Positions 46,814 through 58,800 of a DNA stretch of 64,000 nucleotides are shown one piece after another. This DNA comes from Pseudomonas parafulva. Its GTDB lineage: Bacteria > Pseudomonadota > Gammaproteobacteria > Pseudomonadales > Pseudomonadaceae. The stretch covers positions 930,001 through 994,000 of the forward strand of contig NZ_CP009747.1 in NCBI RefSeq assembly GCF_000800255.1. Direction: 5' to 3'. A model generated the notes under the pieces. The model ran no database searches. It was given only the letters and a program-made list of their open reading frames with translations, and was not told the origin of the DNA. Made by a program: the position numbers and the translations under genes. Each line of letters begins with the position of its first letter. Within the stretch, counting starts at the first letter, position 1.

Positions 46814-49800
46814 ATGGACGTTCGTCAGTTCGCCTTCCTCGTGCGTCAGCCTTCGGCTGCCCTCAAAAGCCGTTCCCACTTTCTGGGGATGCCCAAGCGG
46901 GGTCTGGCGTTCATCCTGGCCAACGCCATGTTCTGGCAGCCGCTGCTGGTCCAGGCCGAGGGCATCGCGGTCAGCGGGCAGGGCACCACGCTCGGGCAAG
47001 CGGGCAATGGCGTGCCGATCGTCAACATCGCCGCGCCCAACGGCAGCGGCCTGTCGCACAACCAGTTCCAGGACTACAACGTCGGCGCCAACGGGGTCAT
47101 TCTCAACAACGCCACAGGCCGTACCCAGGACACCCAACTGGGCGGCATCATCGTCGGCAACCCCAACTTCCAGGGCACGGCCGCGCAGGTCATCCTCAAC
47201 GAAGTCAATGGCGCCAACGCCAGCCAACTGCGCGGCTACACCGAAGTGGCCGGGCAGTCGGCCCATGTGATCGTCGCCAACCCGCACGGCATCACCTGCG
47301 ACGGCTGCGGCTTCATCAACACGCCGCAGGCGACCTTGACCACCGGCAGGCCGGTGATCGAAAACGGCCAGCTCACCCGCTATCAGGTCGACCAGGGCAG
47401 CGTCGCCATCGAAGGCGCGGGCCTGAACGCCAGCAACGTCGACCGCTTCGAAATCATCACCCGCGCTGCCCGCCTCAATGCGCAGATCCAGGCGAACAAG
47501 CTGACCATCGTCGCCGGGCGCAACGATGTCGAGGCCGGCACCCTCAACGCCACCGCGCGCGCTGCCGACGGCAGCCAGGCGCCGGACCTGGCCATCGACT
47601 CCTCGGCGCTGGGCGGCATGTACGTGGGCGCGGTCAAGCTGGTCGGTACCGAGGCCGGGGTCGGTGTGCGCATGGCCGGCGACATGATGTCCGGTGGCGA
47701 TATCCAGATCGATGCGGCAGGGCAACTGCTGATGGGCCAGACCTCGGCAGCCACCTCGGTCAACGTCAAAGCCCAGAGCGTCGATGTCCAGGGCGCCGTA
47801 TATGCCGGCAGCGATCTGGCGCTGACCACCCAGGGCGCATTGACCAACCAGGGCACCTTGGCAGCCAGGAACAGCGTCACCTTGGACGCCGGCGGCCGCC
47901 TGACCAACCGCGGCATCATCGAGGCCGGCGTCAACGCGGACAACAGTCGCAACAGCCAAGGCGATCTGCAGCTCAAGGCGCAGGCCTTCGATAACACGGG
48001 CAAAAGCGTCATCGCCAGTCGCGACCTGCGCGTGCAAACCGGTGAACTGATCAACCAGCGCGGCACCCTCAGCGCTGCGCGCAGTGCCCAACTGGCCGCG
48101 ACCAGCCTGGACAATCAGAACCAGGGCCGCGTGCTCAGCGCCGGCAATCTCGGCATCAGCGCCGACCAGTTGCTCAACAGCCAGGCTGGACTGGTCACCG
48201 CCTCCGGCCTGCTGACGGCGAACGTCGGCCAGTTGATCAACCGCCAGGGCGAACTGTCGAGCCTCGGCCAGGCCAGCCTGCACGTGGCGTCGCTGGATAA
48301 CGTCGCCGGGCTGGTGTCGGCCGGACAAACCTTGAGCCTGAATGCGCAAGGCGCCATCGACAACCAGGGCGGACGCATCGCCGCGCAGCAGGCCGTGCAG
48401 GTCAATGCCGCCTCGCTGAACAACAGCCAGCGCGGTGTGCTGACCAGCCAAGGCGCGCTCGGCGTCGAGGTGAGTGGCGCCCTGGCCAACCAACAGCAGG
48501 GGCGCATCGAGTCCACGGCGGGGGCGACGATCAAGGCCGCGGCGCTGGACAACCAGCAGGGCGGCAAGCTCAGCGGCCAGACGCTGAACCTCACGGCAGG
48601 CGCGGTGAACAACAGCGTCGGTGGCGAGATCGCCAGCGCACAAGGCACGAACGCCAACCTGGGCCGCCTCGATCAGCACGATGGCGGCCGCTTCTACAGC
48701 AACGGCGACCTGTACCTGAACCTCAACCAGGGCCAGTTGGATAACCGCAGTGCCCTGATCAATGCCGCCGGGCAGTTGACCTTCGACCACCTCGACAGCG
48801 TCGACAACCGCCAGGGCGAAATCTCCAGTGCTCGAAGCTATTCGGTCACGGCGCGCACCCTCGACAACACGGCCGGCAAGTTGCTCAGCGACCAAGGCCT
48901 GATCCTCAGCATCGTCCAGACCTTGAACAACGGCGCCGGACTGATCGCCGCCAGCGGCCTGCAGATCGGTGCCGCCAGCCTGATCAATGACCAGCAGGGC
49001 ACCGTGAACAGTCGCGCGGCGCTGGACGCGCGTGTCGCGGGACTGTTCGACAACCGCAGCGGCAGCCTGACCAGCGCCGCCGCCAGCCAGCTCAGCGTCG
49101 GCAGCTTGAACAACGCGGGCGGCCGGGTATCCAGCCAGTCCGGCTTGAGCCTGGACCTCAATCGCGGTCATCTGGACAACCAGTCCGGGCTGATCAGCGC
49201 GCCTGGCGCATTGCTGCTGAACAACCTGAACACGGTCGATAACCGTAACGGCGCCGTCTCCAGCAGCAGCGCATTCTCCTTGCTGGCCGATGCGCTGGAT
49301 AACCGGGGCGGCACCGTGCAGAGCGACCAGTCGCTGACGGTGGCGGCTGCGCAGGTGTCGAACAGCGCGGCGGGTCGGCTATCGGGTGCGTCGCTACAAC
49401 TGTACGCCGGCAACCTCGACAACAGCGGCGGTCACGCCTTGGCCAACGGCGGCCTGAGCCTGGATGTCGCCGGTGCACTGCTCAACCACAGCGGTGAGCT
49501 GCTGGCCCGTGACGTGCGGCTCACGACGGGCTCGCTGGATAACACCCAGGGCCAGGTGCAGGCCGACCAGTCGTTGACGATCGACAGCGGCGCTCTCGGC
49601 AATCGCGCCGGCACGCTCGCCAGCGGCCAGACCCTGGCGCTGACCGCCAGCGCCCTGGACAACACCTCCGGCAAGGTGACCAGTGCGGCGGCGCTGACCG
49701 CCGCCATCTCCGGCAACCTGCTCAACCAGAGCGGGTTGATCAGCGCAGGCGCAGACCTGCAACTGAGCAGCGCCGACCTGAACAACCAGGCCGGCCAGAT

Positions 49801-52800
49801 CAGTGCCGCCCAAGCCCTGCGCCTGCGTACCGCGCAGCTGGACAACAGCGCCGGTGGCCGTATCAGCGGCAACACCCTCAGCGCCCAGGTGACGGGCCTG
49901 GACCAGCGCGGCGATGGGCGTTTGTACAGCCAGGGCGACTTGAGCCTGGACCTCGCTCGCGGCTTGTTGAATAACCAAGGGGGTGTGATCAGCGCGCCGG
50001 GCGCGTTGCTGCTGACCCAGTTGGCGACCGTCGATAACCAGGGCGGCGAAATCTCCAGCGCCCAAGGCTTCAGCCTGCAGGCGGACAGCCTGGACAACCG
50101 CGCGGGCAAGGTGGTGAGCGAACAAGCGCTCACCCTGCGTATCGCCCGTGCGCTGGAAAACGCCAAAGGCCTGATTTCGGCCTCGAGCCTGGACGCGCGC
50201 AGCGCCAGCCTGGGCAACCAGAACGGCACCCTGAGTGCGCGCGACGGCGTGATGCTGAACGTCGAGGACTTGCTGGACAACCGCAGTGGCAAGCTCCTGG
50301 GCCGTGACTTGTCGCTGAGCGCAGGTACGCTCGATAACAGCGACGGTAAAGCGCAAGGCGACACGCGCCTGACCGTCGCCAGCGGGGCGCTGACCAACCA
50401 GCGCGGCCGCCTGGTCTCGGCCAATACCGTCAGTCTCAGCGCTGCCAGCCTGGACAATACCGAGGGCACCCTCACCAGTGACGGCGCCCTGACCGCCATC
50501 ATCGCCGGCGCCGTGCTCAACCAGGCCGGCCTGCTGGCGGCCACTGCCAACCTCGACCTGACCCTGGGCAGCCTCGACAACCAGCGCCAAGGGCGCGTCA
50601 GCAGCCAAGCCAACCTGACCCTGGCCGGCACCTCGCTCGACAACCGCAACGGCAGCCTGGCGGCGGTCGGTGTGCTCAAGCTCGATGCGACGCGCCTGGA
50701 TAACCGCCAGGGCAACGTCTACGCCCAGCAGCGTCTGGACCTGGCGTTGGGCGCAGAGCTGAACAACAGCCAGCACGGCACCCTGCGCGGTGACGCCCAA
50801 CTGAATCTGCGCGCCGGCCCGGTGGACAACAGCGAAGGCGGGCGCATCAGCGCCGGGCAGACGTTGATCGCCAGCGTCACCGGGCTGGACCAGCACAACG
50901 ACGGGCGGCTGTCAGGCCAGGGCGACGTTAGCCTCGACCTCAATCGCGGCCACCTGAACAACCAGGGCGGCACCTTGACCGCGCCGGGTCAGTTGCTGTT
51001 GAGCCACCTCGCCAGCGTCGATAACCAGGGCGGGGAAATCTCCAGCAGCCAGGCCTTCACCCTGGCTGCCGACACCCTGGACAACCGTGGTGCCAAGGTG
51101 CTCAGTGAACAGGCCCTGATCCTGCGCATCGCCCGTGCACTGGACAACACCCAAGGCCTGATTTCAGCCAAGGCGTTGACCCTGCAGGCTGGCAGCCTGG
51201 ACAACCAGAGCGGCCTGCTCAGCGCCAACCAAGACCTGGCAGTGCAGGTCGGCGCGGCGCTGGACAACCGCAGCGGTCGGGTACTGGCCCGCAGCGCCTC
51301 GGTGAAGGTGGGCGCTCTGGACAATCGCCTGGGTCTGCTGCAGAGCGACAGCCTGCTCGACCTCTCCAGCCTTGGCGCCGTGGATAACCGCCAGGGCACG
51401 CTGTTCGCCGCCCAGGCCTTCGACCTCGACGCCGGCAGCCTGGACAACAGCACCGGCAAGCTGACCAGCGATGGGCGCTTGACCGCGACCCTCGCCGGTC
51501 AGTTGCTCAACCAGACCGGCCTGTTCAGCGCGGGCAGCGACCTGCACCTGATCGCCGCCAGCCTGGACAACAGCGCCGGCCAATTCACCAGCGATGCGCG
51601 CCTGACCGCGACCCTCGCCGGTCAGTTGCTCAACCAGACCGGCCTGTTCAGCGCGGGCAGCGACCTGCACCTGATCGCCGCCAGCCTCGACAACAGCGCC
51701 AAAGGCAGCCTGCACGCCAAGGGGCCGCTGGCGCTCACCGTGGGCGGCGCCTTGAACAACGCCCAAGGCGTGCTCGACAGCGACAGCACGCTGGTACTCA
51801 CGGCGGGCCAAGTGGACAACAGCCGCGCAGGACGCATCAGCAGCCAGGAGCAACTCACCGCCTCGGTCACCGGCCTCGACCAGCACGATGGCGGTCGCCT
51901 GTATGGCCAGGCCGGTGTCAGCCTGGACCTGAATCACGGCCTGCTGAACAACCAGGGTGGCTTGATCCACGCGCCCGGCGCGCTGCTGCTGAGCCACCTG
52001 GCCGAGGTGGACAACCGCGCCGGGGAAATCTCCAGTGCCCAGGCGCTGAGCTTCGACGCCCAGAGCCTGGACAACCGCCGCGGCAAGCTGCTCAGCGAGC
52101 AAGGGCTGAGCGTGCGCATCGCCCAGGCGCTGGACAATGCCCAGGGCCTGGTGCGCGCCACTGCGCTGGATCTGCGGGCCAACACGCTGGTCAATACCGC
52201 CGGTACGCTGAGCGCCCGCGACGACCTGACCGCCCAGGTCGAGGCGACACTCGATAATGGCCAGGGCGAGATTCTCGGCGCCACGACTCGCCTCACCGGC
52301 ACCACGCTGGACAACCGCTCCGGCCTGATCCAGGGCGACCAGCGGCTCACCCTCGCGGACTGGCAAGCGGTCGGTAACCGCAATGGCCGGCTCGTCACAG
52401 GCCAACGCTTCGACCTGAACGCCGCCCGCCTCGACAACACCCAAGGCACGCTCACCAGCGACGGAACGCTCGACGCCCTGATCAGCGGCCAGTTGCTCAA
52501 CCAGGCCGGTCTGATCGGCGCCAGCGCGCAACTGCAACTGACCGCAGGCAGCTTCGACAACCAGGCCAAGGGCCGCCTGCTGGGCAAGCGCGACCTGAGC
52601 CTGACCGTCGGCCAATTCGACAACCGTGGCGGCAACGTCGCCGCAGTGAACCAGTTGCAGCTCAACGGCACGTCGCTGGATAACCGCGACGGTGGCCTGC
52701 TCAATGCGGGTCAGGGCATGACCGTGGCCCTCGACAGCCTGGACAACCGTGCCGGTGAGGTCTCCAGCGTCGGTGGCCTGACCCTCGCGGCCCGCGAGCT

Positions 52801-55800
52801 CGACAACAGCGCCGGTGCGCGGCTGCTGGCCAATGACGCCCTGCAGGTGACCGTGCAGCGCCTGAACAACCAATTCAAGGGCATCATCTCCGGGCAGCGC
52901 TCCGTCGAGTTGAACACGGCGCTGCTGGACAACAGCGGCCAGGGCAGCGTGTATGCCAAGGGCAACCTGTCCCTGCTCGCCAGCGGCCAGGTGTTCAACC
53001 AGCAAGGCGCGCTGCGCAGCGATGCGGGCCTGAGCCTGCACGCCGACAGCCTCGACAACGGTAGCGGGCGCATCAGCAGCGCCGCACCGCTGGTTTTGGT
53101 CAGCACCGGCGCGCTGGGTAACCGCAACGGCGAGGTGCTCAGCGCCTCGACCCTGAGCCTGACCAGCGCCAGCCTCGACAACCAGAGCGGCACGCTCATC
53201 GGCGACGGGGCCGTGCAGGTCACCACCGGCGCCCTGAACAACCAGCAAGGTGGACGCCTCACCAGCGCCGACCGCCTCGACCTGGTGGCCGGGCAGGTGG
53301 ACAACCGCGCCGCCGGTCGCATCGCCAGTGCCCACGCACTCACGGCCAGCCTCACCGGTCTCGACCAGCGCGGCGGCGGCAAGCTGTACAGCACCCGCGC
53401 CCTGACCCTGGACCTGAACCAGGGCACGTTGAACAACGCCGGTGGCTTGATCAATGCGCCCGGCCCGCTGGTACTGCGCAACCTCGCGCAGGTCATCAAC
53501 CAAGGCGGCGAAATCTCCAGCCAGCAAGCCTTCACCCTGGCGGCGCAGAGCCTGGACAACACCGACGGCAAACTGCTGAGCGACCACGGGCTGAGCCTGA
53601 CGGTCGAGCGGGCGCTGCTCAACGTCAGGGGGCAGATCACAGCCGCCGGGCTCAAGGCCCAGGCGGGCAGTCTGGACAACAGCAAGGGCGTGTTCAACAG
53701 CGAAGAAGACCTGGCCCTTTCGGTCAGCGACGCCTTGCTCAACGTCGACGGCGAGCTGTCCAGCGCCGGCGCCAGCGTGGTCGATGCGCAGACCCTGAAC
53801 AACCGCAACGGGCAGGTGATGGGCGACGTCAGCCTGGTGCTGACGACCCGAGGCGCGCTGCTCAACCAGGGCGGCACCCTGGGCGCCGCCGAGCGCTTGC
53901 AGGTGACGGCGGCGAGCCTGGACAACAGCCAGTCCGGCAGCCTGGTGAGTGACGGCAGCCTGACCGCGAAGGTCGATGGCCTGCTCGACAACCAGGACCA
54001 AGGCCGGGTCATGGCCAAGGGCGCCATGGCGGTGCAGGCCGGTGCGCTGGACAACCGTGGCGGGCGGGTGTCCGGGCAGGATCTGCTGACCCTGAGCGGT
54101 GATCGCCTGGACAACCGTGGCGGCGCGGTGCGCGCCAATCAGGCGCTCGACCTGGCCATCGGCGAGGTGGACAACCGCGCAGGCGTGCTCAACAGCAAGC
54201 AGGCCTTGATGATCGCCAGCCAGACGCTGAGCAACCAGGCCGGGCTGATCAGCGCCGCAGGCCCGGTGCGCCTGACCGCGCAGCGTGTGGAAAACGGCAC
54301 CGGCCGCATCGCCAGCCAGCGCGACCTGGACGCCAGCGTTGGCGTGCTCAATCAACAGGGCGGCGAGCTGGTGGCCCAGGGAGAACTGACCCTCACCGGC
54401 AGCGCCCTCGATAACCGCAACGGCGGTCTGGTGGGCGCCACAAAAGCGCTGAAACTCAAGGTGGACGCGGTCGATAACCGCGCCGGGGAGCTGTCCAGCC
54501 AGGCCGCTGCCGAGTTCAGCGGCCAGCGCCTGGACAACAGTGGCGGCAAGCTGCTCGCCGCCACCGCGCTGCAACTGGCCGTGGCTCAGGTCATCAACCA
54601 GGCCAAGGGCCTGGTGTTCGCCCAGGACACGCGCTTGACCGGTGCGGGCCTGGACAACGCCCAAGGCACCTTCGCCGGCCAGCGTTCGCTGGCGCTGGAA
54701 CTGACCGCCGCGCTGGACAACACCCAAGGCACACTCAGCAGCGAAGGCACGCTGCAACTGACCGGCGAGCGGATCGACAACACCGCTGGCCGTATCACCA
54801 GTGCCGACACGCTGACCCTCGACAGCACCGCTGCGCTGATCAACCAGGGCGGGGTGGTGGAAACCGCGCAGGGCCTGACGCTCAACAGCGCCAGCCTGGA
54901 CAACAGCCAGCAGGGCCTGCTCAAGAGCCAGGGCGCCGCGCGCCTGACCACCGGCCAGTTCGACAACACCCAGGGCGGGCGCCTGATCGGTTCCGGGCCG
55001 CTCGATCTCACCGCGACACAGCTCAGCAATGGCGGCCGTGTCGCCAGCGCCGGCACCCTCAACGCCAGCCTCACCGGCCTCACGCAACAAGGCGGCGAGC
55101 TGTTCAGCAACAGCCAACTGATCCTCGACCTGAACGGCGGTGACGCCACCAACAGCGGCTTGATCAACGCACCGATCCTGGTCCTGAAAAACCTCGGCAA
55201 CCTCGACAACCGCCACGGCGAGCTCTCCAGCCAGAACGCCATCACCCTGGCCGCCCGCAGCCTGGACAACAGCCAGGGCAAGCTGATCAGCAACCAGACA
55301 CTGGTGCTGCGCATCGAACAGGCCCTGGCCAACGCCAAGGGCCACATCAGCGCCGCACGCCTCGAGACCCGCAGCGCACGCCTGGACAACAGTGACGGTC
55401 TGCTCAGCAGCCGCAGTGACCTGGACATCGTCGCCCGCGAAACGCTCGACAACCAGCGCGGCACCTTGATCGCCGACGGCCAATTGCTGCTGACCAGCGC
55501 CCAGCTGGACAACCGGGGCGGCGAGATCGCCGGCAAGGCCGACCTGAGCGTCAATGCCGCGCGCCTGGACAACCGCAGCGGCCAGTTGATCGGCACCCAG
55601 GCCGTGCAGGTCAGTGGCGCCAGCCTCGACAACCGGGGCGGTCTGGTCGGCGCCACAAAAGCGCTGAAACTCGACGTCGGTGCCGTGGATAACCGGGCCG
55701 GCGAGCTGACCAGCAACGCCGGCGTGAGCATCACCGGCCAGCACCTGGACAACAGCGACGCGGGCCAGGTGTTCGCCGTTGAGGGCCTGACGCTGAACGT

Positions 55801-58800
55801 CGAGCAGGTGCTCAACCGCCAGGGCGGTTCGCTCAGCGCCCAGCGCCTGGCGCTGACCGGCAGCCGCCTGGACAACACCGGCGGCACGCTGCTCAGCCAG
55901 CAGCCGTTGCGCCTGCAGGTGAGCGGCGAGCTGGACAACAGTTGGGGCCTGCTGAGCAGTGAAGACAGCCTCGACATCGAGGCCGGCAGCCTGAACAACA
56001 GCCACGGCAGCCTGTCCAGCGCGCACGCCTTGAACGTGGCGCTCAATGGCCAGTTGAACAACCAGAGCGGCCAGTTGGTCACCGACGGCGCCCTGGTGCT
56101 GAGCAGCACCGCGCTGGCCAACCAGCACGGCAGCATCAGCGCCAAAGGCGCGGTGACGGTGAGCGCCGGTACGCTGGATAACCAAGGCGGTCGCCTCAAC
56201 AGCGGCGACACCTTGCAGTTGACCAGCGGCCAGTTGAACAACGGCGGCAGTATCGGCAGCGCCAAGGGACTGACCGCCAGCGTCAGCGGGTTCGACCAGC
56301 AGGGCGGTACGCTCTTCAGCCACAGCGGCCTGAGCCTGGACCTGAACAACGGCGCGCTGAGCAACCAGAACGGTTTGATCAATGCCACAGGCCCACTGCT
56401 GTTGAGCAACCTCGCGGCGGTCAATAACCAGAACGGTGAAATCTCCAGTGCCCAAGCCTTCACCCTGGCCGCGCAGCGCCTGGACAACGGCAACGGCAAA
56501 CTGCTCAGCAACCAGGCCTTGGTGGTGCGCGTCGGCCAAGTGCTGGCCAACGTCAAAGGCCTGATCGGCGCCGCCCGCCTGGACGCGCACGCCGGCGCCG
56601 TGGACAACCGCGGCGGCACCCTGAGCAGTCGCAGCGACCTGCAACTGACCAGCGATGGCCTGCTCGACAACCAGGAGCAGGGCCTGATCAGCGCCAGCCA
56701 GACGCTGACCCTGAACACCGGCAACCTCAACAACCTCACCGGCAGCCTGCTCGGCGCGGCGGGCGTGACGCTCACCGCCATGGCCCTGGACAACAGCGGC
56801 GGTGGCCTGATCAACAGCCAGGGCACCCTCGACCTCAGTGCCGCCAGCCTGAACACCGGCAGCGGCGGTGAAGTGTCCGCCCGGGGCGCGATGGGCCTGA
56901 AGCTGAGCGCCCTGGCGCTGGCGGGCGGTCGGGTGATGGGCGAGCAGGGCGTGACCCTCGACCTCAACGACAGCGACCTGGACAACCGCAATGGCCAGAT
57001 CCTGGCCAAGGGGCCGCTGACCCTCAAGCGCCTGCGCAGCTTCAACAACCAGAACGGCGAACTGTCCAGTCAACGCAGCCTGACCCTGAGCACCGGCACC
57101 CTGGACAACAGCGGCGGCAAGCTGATCAGCAACGAGGTGCTGACGGTCCAAGCGGCCAGGCTGATCAACCAGAACGGCCTGGTGTCCGGCTGGCAAGGGC
57201 TGAGCGTCGGCGGCGGCAGCCTCGACAACCGCAACACCGGCACCCTGTCCAGCCGCAGCGGCGCGGTCGATGTGCGGCTCTCCGGCGAACTGCTCAATGC
57301 CGGGGCCGGCGCCCTGGTCAGCCAGGGTGCGCTGACCGTCAGCGCTGCCAGCCTGGACAACACCGGCGGCATCCTCTCCAGTGGCGCAGGGCAAACCCTG
57401 GTGGTCGGCGGCACGCTCGACAACGCCAGCGGCGGCCTGATCGACAGCGGCGCCGAGCTCGATGTACAGGCGGCCAGCCTGAACAACACCGCCGGCACCG
57501 TCACCGCCCAGCAGGCGCTGGCCGTCACCGCCACCGACCTGGGCAACCAGAGCGGTACCCTGGTCAGCAATGGCCGCCTGACCCTCGACCTGCTGGGTCG
57601 CCTGGTCAACAACCAGGGCAAGCTCGCCAGCGCCGGAACGTTGCTGTTGCAGCGCGCCACGCAGGTGGACAACCAGGGCGGCCAGATCGCCAGCCAGGGC
57701 GTGCTGACGCTGCTGGCCGGCGGCATCGACAACCGCCAGCGCGGCACCCTCGCCGGCAAGGAGCGGGTGGCGATCACCAGCACCGGCGTGCTGCAGAACG
57801 ATGCCGATGGCTTGATCTACAGCCAGGGCGCGGACGTGCACGTCAGCGCGGCCAGCCTCAGCAACCGCGCCGGCGTGGTGCAGGGCCAGCAGGGCCTGGG
57901 CCTGAGCCTCACGGGCGACTTGGACAACGAAGGCGGTACGCTGCTGGCCCAGACCGGCGACCTGAGCGCCGCCGCCAGCACCCTGAACAACCAGGGCGGC
58001 ACGCTGGCCAGCGTGGCCGGGTCGCTCGATGCCCGCGTTGGCGGGCAACTGCTCAACGGCGTCAACGCCGCCAACAAGGCAGGCGTGATCCAGGGGCAGC
58101 GCTTGAACCTGATCGCCGCCAGCGTCGACAACCAACGCGGCCGCATCGCCGCGCAAAACGGCGACGCGCTGATCAACGCCCGTTCCTTCGCCAATGCCTA
58201 TGGCGGCCTGTATGCCAAGCACTTGCTCCAGGTGATGGGGGCCGCGCTCGACAACAGTACCGGTCAGATGGCGGCCAATCGCGTGGACCTGGGGCTCGAC
58301 GGCCAGTTGGGCAACCGTGGCGGGATCATCGAAAGCGACAGCGTGCTCAACGTGCGCGCCAGCGACGTCGATAACCAGGGCGGGCAGTTGCGCGCCTTGG
58401 GCAGCAGCGGCAAGACCGACTTCCAATTGCTCGGCGGATTCGACAACCGCAATGGCCGACTCGAGACCCGTAACAGCGACCTGACCCTCAACGCCACTGG
58501 CTTGCAGAACCAGGGTGGTAGCTTGCTGCACAGCGGCAGCGGCACTTTCGAGATCGCTACCAGCAACCTGATCGACGCCGGCGGCACCCTGGTGACCCGA
58601 GGCGGCCTGACCCTGGCTGCTGACACCTGGACCAACAGCAGCGTGCTCCAGGCCGGGCGCCTGACCCTCAACGTCAACACCCTGAACCAGACCGCTAGCG
58701 GCCAGTTGCTGGCCTCCGACAGCCTGGTCGGCACGGGCGTCAACTGGAGCAACGACGGCCTGATCGCCAGCGATGGCACCGCGCAACTGACGCTGACCGG

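Noticed and set aside
47000..58700. Regular repeats resembling a CRISPR or satellite array
   Set aside because: Repeats are protein-coding hemagglutinin units in one continuous frame, with no spacer pattern and no cas genes.
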